A stretch of 64,000 nucleotides of DNA from Syncephalis plumigaleata. Taxonomy: Eukaryota > Zoopagomycota > Zoopagomycetes > Zoopagales > Piptocephalidaceae. The notes below the pieces were generated by a model, which had not been told where the DNA came from, searched no databases, and was given only the letters and a program-made list of their open reading frames with translations. The stretch covers positions 1,426,001-1,490,000 of the forward strand of contig JAIXMF010000002.1 of assembly GCA_025201365.1 (NCBI GenBank), given 5' to 3'. Shown in pieces: positions 1 through 10,305 of the stretch. The position numbers and the translations under genes are program-made. Numbering within the stretch: position 1 is the first letter of the stretch; every line of letters begins with the position of its first letter.

Positions 1-230
1 CAGGAACATTTAGTAAAGACAACATGGATGCTTGCTTTATTCAGTGCATTGTTATAATGGCATTCGAGGTTATTCAGATAGCAAGCTTCAATCAAGCAGA
101 ATGAAATGATGACGCAGTACATGTGCTACCGAGCAATATCCTTATGCATTGAGAAGCATTCATCAGTTTGTACAGCTTGATGTTCAATTGCTACTATAGT
201 TGATTTATTCGATCAATCATCCAGTTCATA
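1..230. repeat. Diverged direct repeat, left copy (promoter of an off-window F-box paralogue)
   Basis: About 200 bp here resemble 1940-2165, with shared blocks such as tgcttgctttRttcagtgca, gcaagcttcaatcaagcaga and ctatagttgattta. The right copy lies immediately upstream of the minus-strand F-box-like gene that starts at 1922. The left copy is therefore probably the promoter region of a second, tandem minus-strand paralogue lying just left of the window, possibly starting near base 9. This is read by eye; no identity was computed. Confidence 0.6.
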
Positions 231-333
231 GAAAGTATTGCATGTGTTATGGTTAATGATGTATAAACACTACACTTATTAACTAATATAGTATGATTTA
301 TTGATGTTGTATAATTCGCCGTATCTTGTATTG

Positions 334-1922
334 CTAGCACATCGCCGTCAAAGAACTATATGCCGTACCAACCATTGCATAATCAGAAAATCTCCATCCC
401 TTGCCGTTAGGTGCTTCCAATTTGCGTATTATTTCTTTTGTATTGATGTCGACGAGTAATCGGCTTCCTATATCATTATGCTCTCTAAGAAAAAAATAGA
501 GATCTCCAATAATATGTCTAATGCAAAATGTACCCGGTATTTGTAATACTTGATCGTCATTGAGGATAAATCTGTCCATACTTTTGGTGGTCTGAATTAA
601 TATTGAATAATCGCATCCAGCCTTTAACAATGGGTAGGTATATGTTGGTCAGATATAGCGTAGGAATTACGTGGAGTATGGCTTTGACCATTGGATGCTA
701 CACTATGAATTATGTGTGAATCATAATAATAATTGCCAGGTAATTTAATTAGCATATTCGAATCGTATAAATCACGAACAAAAATTGACACAGTCGGTGT
801 CCCTTTGGGTAGTTGAAACCAGCCATTTCGCAATTGTACAGCTGGATTATTGCCCGAGAACTGATATAATGCCCATTCAACACGATCCATTCTATAACCA
901 ACTACTCTTGTCGTGTATACTATTGCTGTATGATTGGTTGTTTCACAGAAATGGACCGCTTCCATGTATCATCAATGCTTCCTGGACACATGATACTATT
1001 ATCTATATCGAATACCATTACATTGACTAAATTCATTGTTGTTAGTACTAGCTATAATACATCATTGTATAGCTATCAATCTTACAAGTTGACGAAAGAG
1101 TGTATGTCTCTCGTATTCCATGCACTAATAATACCCATTTTCCCTTGACTGCCATCACTTTGTATGGTATTGGAACATCGAATGTAGTGAAAACACCGCC
1201 ATGTTTGCGAGTAAGTATTTTTACATTATAGTTGGTATCGCTCTCGATTGTATAAGGAAATACGGCTATGTAATGGTCACCCGTGGCACAATCATATTGA
1301 CCATCAGTGCCACTATCCAGTAAAATAGCATTGGGCGATGTGGATAACGTACTGTTATGTACAATGCTGTTGCTTGATCTAAGATTTGAATGTGGTAAAT
1401 GTTCTAAAGCATGATAGCGGTGGGATTTTGATGTCACGTCTGAGCGTGTTTGAAATACAATAGTTGAGCTATTATACCCAGTTTCTGTGATATAGCGTAT
1501 TCATCTTGTCAGTTTCATATCGATACGCGTGGTCTTGCATCGTCCATATCGCCAATTATTCTCGGTGCTCACTCGTCGACGATATGTGTTGTACCAGTCC
1601 ACATTCTCTAGTAGATCGGCTCGTTTATCCGATGTACATGGATTGTTGACATCCGTGCGTACACACCATAATACGAAATCCATTTCTTTAGCGTAATAGG
1701 CTCCTGATAGGAAAGCCCTATGGTATAGTGCTTGCCATAATAGTTGTCATTTCGAATACTGCTTCTTAAGAGCGACAACATGCTGATAACGCACAATTCG
1801 ATATGACCAAGTAGACTACGGAAGGCACGCTGGTCATGAAATGGAAGACTATTCAGACAGACGAGTAATCTACAAGATGAGTTGGAATTACTTGATATCT
1901 CAGTAGGAGTAGAAGTAGACAT
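334..1922 (-). CDS. F-box-like protein with predicted beta-propeller-type C-terminal region
   Basis: Not assignable to a named family, but it reads like fungal F-box substrate adaptors. The N-terminus has LPFHDQRAFRSLLGHIELC, and about 100 residues in there is the W-Y-x(3)-R-x(5)-NWRYGRC signature that follows many F-boxes. The rest is beta-rich with repeated W/Y positions. One intron is visible at 1027-1085 (GTAAGA, branch-like TACTAAC, ATTTAG). The frame breaks about three times; each break is mended by one extra base in a short homopolymer (near 1665, 940 and 630). There is also an in-frame TGA at 1501-1503, so a young pseudogene is possible. A duplicated promoter suggests a tandem family. 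The likely role, inferred only, is choosing substrates for an SCF ubiquitin ligase. Confidence 0.55.
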
Positions 1923-1939
1923 GATGAAAAAGAATAAAG

Positions 1940-2165
1940 GACAATATTGGTGCTTGCTTTGTTCAGTGCATCTTTATAATGGAGAGCGAGAGGATTCAGA
2001 GAGCAAGCTTCAATCAAGCAGAATGTAATAATGACGCGATATATGCCTTACATAATAACGTCATTCATGTATGGAAGATCACACATCTGTTTGATGTCTC
2101 AATCGCTGCTATAGTTGATTTACTCGATTGCTCATCATTGACACAATCATGCCTAGTTGTTAGTC
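1940..2165. repeat. Diverged direct repeat, right copy (upstream of the F-box-like gene)
   Basis: This is the partner of the repeat at the window start. It begins about 20 bp upstream of the ATG at 1922 (minus strand) and so should contain that gene's promoter. An open frame at 1979-2179 on the plus strand has no recognisable protein content and is treated as chance. Confidence 0.6.
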
Positions 2166-2385
2166 AGCATTACAATTAAAGATATATTCCATTGCATAGC
2201 ATAGTAAAATAGTAATGACATGTCATCAGAAGTAGTTTAATGGTTTAACTAATCGAAACTGCACTCTCATCATTGACATGAGATCATCATTCCTGTGGTG
2301 CCACATACTGCACACATGGATAAATGGTTCATACTATACTAATTCATTATTCTATTAGATTCACACATCAGAATTGTAAGATGAC

Positions 2386-2610
2386 ATGAATGGTAAAGGA
2401 TTCGAGTATCGTGTATGGAATCGGGATATGGCAGCATGTCTGAATGTTATTCAGATTATTCTCAGTCTTCGCAATGGAAACAGTGTTCCAACACAACTAC
2501 ATCAAAGTGCATTACTTCTAAATGTTCAGAAAGGAGACAAGGACAACGAAGAACAACAACAAAAACAACTTATCCGTGTTGGTTATCGCTACTCACATCT
2601 ACATATGTAA
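2386..2610 (+). pseudogene. Fanzor/TnpB-like nuclease C-terminal fragment
   Basis: The 74-residue frame contains VWNRDMAACLN followed by IIxSLRxGNxxPTQ. This matches the RuvC-III end of eukaryotic TnpB-like (Fanzor) proteins, where WNRDxAAxLN supplies the last catalytic aspartate. The upstream RuvC-I and RuvC-II regions and the zinc-ribbon cysteines are not visible in the 200 bp before it, so this is a scrap of a DNA-transposon-borne gene. It converges on the HECT ligase gene and stops 26 bp short of its end. The tail after the motif is Q- and K-rich and not conserved. The call is from motif memory only; a chance match is possible. Confidence 0.45.
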
Positions 2611-2635
2611 GTTTTATTAACATATTTATTATTTA

Positions 2636-5600
2636 TTATACAAGTCCAAATCCTGCATAATTATGAATGGCAATGAGTAGTTTCTCGCGCATCTTCTCCA
2701 TTGAACTATACTCGGGCAGTAATAAACGACCGAAACACGTATAAGCACTTGGTAATCTATGCGTCATCAATGAGTATGATCATCGGTGTAGTATACACAA
2801 CCATTGTTTACCTATCGGTATCAGGTCCATTTCGTTGAATGGAAAAGCGTACATCTTGCAAGCCACGTGGTGGTGCACGATCACTGGCTGTGACGAAACG
2901 TAGAAATTCACGTTGCTGCTCAGGTTGCATGTCATGAATAATCTGCCAAAAGTATCTAGATTACATTACGACATAGTCAATGTAGGTATAACATCTGAAT
3001 ACATCCTAGTTAGCCTACCTAATCACTTGATGATCCTGTGTAAATCCTTCCTCATAAGTTGTATTATTCTCGAGTATGGTGAAATCAAGTTCCGTGCTAC
3101 CTCGCATAGCCCAGTATAAACTGGATGGTTCGAATATTTTCTATATCCATGGGTGTGAGTGGATGTCAGCGTATTGAATGATGCCAATTAGTATATTGGT
3201 GACGTACTCTAATAAATGCTAAATCACAAACGGTAGAGAAACCACGTTTAAAAGCTTCAAATTTCGTTCCAAAATATCGCTGCTCTAAATGTTTAAGGTA
3301 TAACGCGACAAAATCTAATATCATCATAAGCAATGGAATGTCAAACATCATTTGTGTTACACACGGCATACCATGACGATTTGCATTGGTGACTGGTGTC
3401 GTTACACCATGCTCGATTAGCGGTTCGGTGACTCGTTGACCAAATCGTATTACATCCACGGAGAATGTCAGGCTAAACACCGTTTCAACATTATCATCGG
3501 GCCAGTCAAGCAGTTGTTGCAATCCATTTGCAATATCCTATACACCGATTGTGAATCCTATAATTATCATAGCAAATGCATATCATTGCTTACGGGTATC
3601 ATGCTGTGTAGGAGAGGGAGTGTCAATGAATGTCCCAGTAGTTTAGCCTCGAATGCCATGGGGAATCCTACATCTAGCCAGCTCCATTATAGAAGGCTAA
3701 ACCAAGAAAGTGCATACATGGTTAAGGCATGGTCGTTTCATTCTATCTCTTCTTTCTTTCAGCTTTATAAGCAAAAGTCGATCTCATAAAGGATATGGCA
3801 CCAACTAGTTCGAATTGTTCATCTGATTCCAATGAATTCTCATCAAAAAGCGTAATTCGCGTATCACTATCATATATGAACATTCCTTTTAAATAGATAC
3901 ACATGTATAAATATATCGTTAATCATACGAATCGTTGTACTATTACCGTGTACTGGATCGAATAATTGTTGCGCTACCATCTCGAACATCTCCTTTTGTA
4001 AGCCACCTTGATCAACACCTTCCTCGCCACCACGAACAAACTTGACACGTAATGGACGTTTAAGAGCATTTGCATGACTCATTAGCTGTACAATAATGAT
4101 GCATCAGTTAATGCTGATAGATGATAATGGTTGAAATAGCTCACCTGATTCAGTACATCTTCTACCATCGAGTTTCGACGTAGTTCCAACGTCATATGTG
4201 ATTCAACCATGAATTGCAATTGTTGCTCTCGTTCGGCAAACATTTCCGAGTAGTTCGACAAGTAACGTTGATATAATGTGTGTATACCTTGCCATACACT
4301 GGCATCCTAATGATGACGTGTCAACCATTTTTGTAGCAACATCAATGAACTAATTACACTACCAGACTTGCTTGATGCATTTGAGTGATGGCGTGAATAC
4401 GAACTAGGTAGCTTTTAAAGTCGATATCAAATAGAAATGGCCAGTCTAGAAGGGTAAATCTGCGTGATAAATTGCTATTAACATGCGTATTAGTATGATC
4501 CAGCATGAATGCGTATCACTACACTCGATTACCCTTCATTAATATACTGCCAATTTAGGTATTCCTTTCTGAAATCTATCATTTTTTCAAGCTCCGGACA
4601 TTGGAATAGTTCAAGCGTATCTACCAAACGTGCCTCATTCTTACAAGCGAGTAAATCTAGTATTGACATTTGTTAATGTTTATGTCCATGTAGTAGTAAT
4701 CGCATTAACTAATCAATTAGACCTACACAATCTTTTCATGACCACTAACACATGTAATACCAATGCTGGTGGCATACAATCAACGATGTATGAACGTGTC
4801 AAGTATCGTTTAAGCATATCTATTAGTTGTGTAAATGATGCCGAATCAAATCTATAGCAGTGATGTTAGTTCAATATGACAATAATCTATCATTCCCCTC
4901 GCTTACTGGTTAATTAATGTTTCAAATAATAGCGTGTAGTTATCATTTTCAACTTGAGCAAGTAATCGTACAAGGTTATCAAGTGTCGCTGAATACTCTA
5001 GTCTAAGTAGTTCTGGACACTAGAAAAAGAAAGATTACAATGTGATTAACACTAAATAATCCTATTAGCAAATTGACGATATTAATCATTACCCTTAGTA
5101 ATATTAGTACTGCATGTACATCCAGTAAATCAAAAGAATACTAGAACGCGACAGCAGTAGTTGACTAGACAAATATTCCATGGCCGATCTCATTGGTAAC
5201 ACTATAACGTGTCTTGGTCCTATATGCATATGTGTATCGACATGCACACATTAGCATATCATCTATATGTTATTCCATTCTATACTTGCAATTGCTAGTA
5301 ACCATTCATAAGTTGCATCGATGGTCTTTGTATCAAATACTATGAATTAATGTTGTTATAATCATCTCAATCCATATGCTATCATTCCTTTAGTTTACCT
5401 TCAAAAGGAGCAGTCAATTGCTTTTTCTATTCATTTCTATGTTATTACTAGATAATTAGAGCGAATGAAATGGTAATAGTTACCAAGAATGCTTGCCAAA
5501 TATCCTTCTTATTACTAAATGTACGATAGATCGTGTTCTTGACCAATGAATAATCCTGCATATCCGATACTGATATATTCTCATTATGAATGGCGTATTT

Positions 5601-6207
5601 GATGGATCTTGTATAGAATTGCATCGCCTCCTCTATGAGCAATCGATCCATATGTCGAAGTGCATAATAGGATGATTGTTGGTAGGCTAGTTGATTATTC
5701 GATTTACAATTGCAAGTTAATCTTTGCAGAAATATGCTTGATTACATTTGAGTAATTAGTAGTCGTACCTGATTCAGTAGACGTGTCATTGACAGGTATC
5801 CTAGTGTTCTCCAATAGAGGATCAGTTGAGAGTAGATCATTGATACAAAGTTTTGCTAGTTGTTCATTCAGAGTGCATGTAGTATTACGTTCCTTCTTAT
5901 GCGGCATCGCTGCAAATACATCGGCAATACTAGTGGCAGTATCAATTAACGAGTTTAACGTGTGTTTGTTCATAACACGTTTGTTTCGTTTCTTGAATGT
6001 CCATATCGATGAGCAATATTTGCACAATAGTTTGTCACCTTCGAATGTTGCCAGTTGCGTGGCTAGTCTACCCGCTGCATGACTAGAGAGACGTGGTCCC
6101 ACTACAGTAATAGGGAACATAAGCTGGCCATATAGTTGAATAATTTCGATAATAATGAAAGTAGCACTTACACGAGAAAGACCTACACCAAGTTTGATGA
6201 CAATCAT
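2636..6207 (-). CDS. HECT-type E3 ubiquitin-protein ligase
   Basis: It transfers ubiquitin from an E2 through its own cysteine onto substrates. The HECT domain is clear: [15 protein letters not shown] (about 4160) leads into [18 protein letters not shown] (about 4050), then [10 protein letters not shown] and [10 protein letters not shown] (3166-3522). The last exon, after an intron at 2757-2811, has [18 protein letters not shown] with the catalytic Cys (TCF) and ends [10 protein letters not shown], as HECT proteins do. The N-terminal part has [12 protein letters not shown] and a further Cys-rich stretch near 5715, perhaps a zinc-binding region as in UBE3A or HUL4. It has many short introns, including one of 48 bp near 6170. 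At least one single-base break (near 3680) looks like a sequencing error. The subclass (UBE3A/HUL4-like) is a guess. Confidence 0.85.
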
Positions 6208-6322
6208 TTCTACCACAACCGATAGTTAGCTGGTAAGCATACCTGCATATGATACATGTGTATATATGTATATCGGTGTTGACTCGTTGTTAGCATGCTA
6301 TATCGTAGTATGTTAGATGTAG

Positions 6323-6519
6323 CTACCGTTGTTCGAGTTCCTCCAACTGCTGAATACTATCCGTGCCCTCGCAGTTTGTCGTTCTAGTACGATATTGTCG
6401 GCTAGTAAGGAATTCTTCATTGCTAGACGCACTGCCGGATTGTATATATTCTCCTTATTGACATCTTCATGTAGAAGATTCAGCGGAAGTTTTGGCAAAG
6501 TCATAGGCGACTCAGGCAT
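6323..6519 (-). CDS. Small unrecognised protein (about 65 residues)
   Basis: I do not recognise it. Read from ATG at 6519, it gives a Leu/Pro-rich start (MPESPMTLPKLPLNLL), a KENIYNPAVRLAMKN stretch and a charged helical end (DSIQQLEELEQR) before a TAG. One base seems missing in a short A run near 6380; the frame after it is the more protein-like one. The ATG faces the gene at 6693 across about 170 bp, so the two probably share a divergent promoter. The KEN tripeptide resembles an APC/C degron box, but one tripeptide proves nothing. Confidence 0.4.
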
Positions 6520-6692
6520 TGCTATACTAGCAAAGCATCTACGATAAACGAAATGACGAAATGACAATATTAATGATAATAGTGACAAGAATGCGTCACA
6601 ATTACACTCGTCTTCAATCCTTTCCTTTTCCTCACTCTTTTAACTTGTTATCGCTTGTTATCTTTCTAAACATTTACGTTCATTTATTCGCA

Positions 6693-7775
6693 ATGCCACG
6701 CACTCGTTCGCTACCTAGTAAGCAAGTTCATCAAGGTGATAGTCGGCTGTCAGAGAAGCATAAAGTAATTATGAAGCAAGATCAGCTGCCCTATTCAACG
6801 ATATCAAAACAAACAACACGTCGTTCTAGTTTACGCTTGCAGCAACGACACCGTACACCATTGAGCGATAAAACCAATGTACTACGCGTAACACCGAATA
6901 CTAGCAGTATTAAGGGAAAGAAGAATGTACGCGATAGTAGCAAGTCTACACCAGTGGTTAATAAGAAATTGGAAGTAGTTATAGAGAAGAAGGATATGCA
7001 AAATGAAGGGAAACTACCGTATCGTCATTAGCTACACTAGCCGATAAGGAACCGTCTTTATTTGCTACGACATCAGAACAAGACACTAATATACTTGGAT
7101 CGAGCATACTGAATGGTAATCGAGTATCGGTTATTGACACAGCATCAGCGAATACATCAGATATCGATGATCCATTTGGATTTACAGCAGCAGAATTACG
7201 CGCACAGCAGAAGAAGGAGGATAATGTCCTGCCATGGCATATTAGTCGAGGTTGTCAAAGTGTAAATACTGCATTACCATTGCGTAATCTATCAGCAAGT
7301 ACAGCCATGCCAGCACATCGAGAATTGAAAAGAATCAAGGATGATGACGAGATTGTTGTACATTCGCAAGAATTGTCATCGTCATCTAGCGAGCATTCAG
7401 ATGATATTCTACCGGCATCCATAAAGAGCAAATCAACTGTTAGTGTACCTCGCTACTTTGGGATGATAATGACGACGACATTGTAACAGTGTTACCTAAC
7501 GACGTTCAAAGTTGAAACGAGTCAACGACAAACACGTAGCAATAAGAGAACTACTGGTAGAAAGACGCGATCAAATAGTAAAGATGAGCCATTGACAGAG
7601 ACTACATCATTACAGGTGAGTTTTGATTTATTGATCGATTGATTGAAATAGTATTACTAATGAATGAGTATAGTCACTGAATACTGCAGGAACTAGCAAT
7701 GGAAAGCAACGAGCAAGTATTGATGATGACATTGATGCATTTGTAATCGAGGAGGAAGCTGCTATTGCACTCTAG
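6693..7775 (+). CDS. Disordered, probably nuclear protein with a DDPFGF motif; unrecognised
   Basis: No family recognised. From ATG at 6693 the product starts with a basic, Ser/Thr-rich region full of RRS and KK clusters (nuclear-localisation-like). A central DDPFGFTAAELRAQQKK (about 7160-7220) is followed by VLPWHISRG, a Ser-rich acidic stretch, a second basic region (SNKRTTGRKTRSNSK) and an acidic end, DDDIDAFVIEEEAAIAL. One intron (about 7616-7690, GTGAGT to CAG) precedes the last exon. Two or three frame changes (near 7025, 7455 and 7500) are consistent with missing single bases. FGF-type motifs occur in some chromatin and cohesin partners, but I cannot assign it. Confidence 0.5.
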
Positions 7776-8870
7776 TATGTTTGTATGTTTCAGCTATTAC
7801 TATTACTATTGTACTTTTTTAAGCAATAATATGACATTTATTTTGCATGTAACAATTCAATAAATGCTTGTTGAATGATATTCTTCGTATAACAACATCC
7901 GGAGACCATTTACTACGGAATTACATGAATAAACGACAAATCAATTTGATCAACGACGAGTGTTCATTAAAAAATAAGAGAAAAAAGAAAAAGTAAATTT
8001 TTATCCCATAATTGTTATCTGCGATTGTTTTTTCGCCTCGTCAAGATGCTCGCCGCTCACTGGATTGTATTTCTACCTTATTGGATACGGAGTCGCTACT
8101 AGTCCTCCTTCATGGCAGGATGGGTTCGGCTCTATTGGCCGCTTTATGAAGCACACAGGAATAGAAAAGTAGTTGAGATGCATGGCTTGCACACTTGTTG
8201 TGTGGCTATCGTTTCATCACCACCTAGTACATTCCCTGTCTTCTCCTTAGCGGGAGAAGGTGTGGTGTAGATTTCTGGCCAACGTATCATACGCAATTAC
8301 TAGAGCAAGTCGTCGGTTGTAGGTCGCTGATGCGGGCGTTTTAACGGTGGATGGCGTGTGGCAGGGTTCGTTCGTCCCTCCTTACCGGGGGATGAGCTTG
8401 AGCCCACCACGCAATGTCCAACCCAGTCTCATTAGTTGATCTCCCGATAGACGCCTGTATATTCTATGTCTCTCCGTATGTACCACGCACATACCTTGCG
8501 TATGTGTATGGTCGCTACTATGTGGCAATGACGGTTGGGAATAACCATACAGAGGACATTCCTCACATTTACCTTCCTAATAATAATACTAATAATACTA
8601 ATAATAAAATATATACGGATGCTTGCAAGATTGCTGTAAGGGGCGTAGAAATGACAATGCCCTGATGGGTGGTACTAAAATGAGCACAGCATGCACATTG
8701 GATTTTATCATGCACAAGACGAATAGAAAAACCGGTTTCTTTATACGACCTATTAGCTCTACCTCTACATATCCTTGAACCGAACAATACTCCGCCTGCT
8801 CTTAACTTTACCACCTTTTCTTCCATTTTAATCGCATTATATCTTTTTATCGATTTTCGTATGAATAACA
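7776..8870. other. Gene-free stretch with GC-richer, fold-prone block (8030-8420)
   Basis: The first 250 bp are AT-rich 3' sequence. From 8030 to 8420 base composition rises well above the surrounding spacers and strong inverted repeats appear. CTTCTCC-ttagc-GGGAGAAG near 8240 is nested in CACCAC...GTGGTG, and GCGTGTGG...CCACCACGC spans 8350-8413 with an inner TCCC...GGGGGA. No family of structured RNA (tRNA, 5S, U1-U6, SRP, RNase P) could be matched by eye. Short open frames exist on both strands but none looks conserved. After 8575 there is an (aat)n run and then the promoter of the 7TM gene. Confidence 0.4.
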
Positions 8871-9855
8871 ATGCGTACCAAAGCGTACGATAGTGATATG
8901 AATGGATATCAGTATCTTATGGAATCCTATAATGATGTCAATGTATTTCGACGACGTCTTCAAGGTCTCTATTTCCAGTACATCTTGCTGTTTTTTACAT
9001 TCTTTATATTTGCACGTAACTTCTACCAAGCATTGCAAATCATCATCAAAGAACCTCGCAAATTAGCATCATGGTGCTGTATTGGCATGACCTTTCCCGG
9101 TGTAGTCTCGCTGGCGAGCAATGCTTTCTTTGATTCCGATTTCGGTCTATCATGCTATACGCTGGTATGGAGTATTATAGGTAGCATCACTATCTCAACA
9201 TTTGCCATCAACTTATTGATATTCGAACGGGCCTATCTGGCACATCGACGCAATAAATGGCTACTCGGCGTCAGTGTCGTGGTGGTCGGGGCACCCGGCC
9301 CACTATTCCTATATATGGTGTGGCTTGAGTCAGTGGCGAGAATATCCGAGAGTATAGGCTGCTACACGACACACTCGCCGCTTCTTCCGGTATTTCGTCT
9401 CCTGCTAGATCTGCCGGCAAATATTATATTCTCAACGGCATTCTTTATTGTGATCCATCGTCGATACAAACAACGCGGTGAAATATGTTGGAAGGAATTG
9501 GCTCACGATGGTATCACTACTATGCTACTTGTCATTTCGTCCAATGTCATTTGCTTCACACTTAATGCCTCTAACCTTCTAGGTCAATTTGGAGATATAC
9601 TATATGTGTTTGACTGGTAAGCCATAATGCTGTTATACTATGCTACGCTTTATTTATCTATTTATTTATTTATTGATGCCATTACGTGTTAGGCTGGTTA
9701 CCTCGACACTACTAGTGATGCACAATCATAGAGTATGCTTCAATGCATTTACTGAGCATCATAAAGTGGCCAATCCCAACAGGAATGCGGAATATAGAAA
9801 TTCCATTGAACCCACTATGCAGACAGGATATACGAATATAATGTCGCAATTCTAG
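8871..9855 (+). CDS. Orphan seven-transmembrane, GPCR-like protein (paralogue 1)
   Basis: Two exons (8871-9616 and 9693-9855) give 302 residues. The donor lies inside the Trp codon of the FDW motif, so the apparent stop after DW is intronic; exon 2 continues LVTSTLLVMHNHRV. Seven hydrophobic segments are visible. A Cys sits just before TM3 (LSC), another in the loop after TM4 (IGC), and ERAYLA ends TM3, all at places where class-A receptors have a disulfide and DRY. Other marks are RKLASWCC (TM2), LLLDLPANIIFS (TM5) and RRYK...CWKEL (third inner loop). Paralogues lie at 43886-44818 and 45561-46608 with the same intron. Receptor function is inferred; there is no named family I can cite. Confidence 0.8.
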
Positions 9856-10305
9856 CCATTCATAGATGACCGTTCTACAGGTTCTATAGGTGACGAGCAA
9901 GAGATCGCATATACTTATTTAAATGTACTCCCCCTAATTTAGTTTTATCTTTTTTTATTGTCTTGCTAAGAGATATCATGTATACATAAATGTATTCTTT
10001 ACGTTACAAGACGTATTGTTTTGAATTTTCACGTGATACTTATATGATTACCAGGATAGGCAATGGCGCTAGTGAAATTTACTGTAAAAATGGCGTTAAT
10101 ATCGTCGCACTTGGCAATATTGTCAACGTTTGTTTACACTGTTCGCAAAATATCTAGTTCACTTCTTTGTCACATTACTTCAACTTTTCCTATTCACTTG
10201 TTCTTCCCTCATCTCCTATAGTCTTACGCGTACATAGCCATATAGCATAAGTGTTATTTCTGTGTGGTTTGTGTGTGGCTATTTACTTTTTTATAAGCGA
10301 CAGCT
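9856..10305. other. Intergenic spacer
   Basis: AT-rich; it holds the 3' end of the 7TM gene and a pyrimidine-rich leader before the ATG at 10306. No gene or repeat seen. Confidence 0.6.

Noticed and set aside
8414-8665. Possible 83-residue gene
   Set aside because: Odd composition, runs into an (aat)n repeat, no recognisable motif or splice signals.
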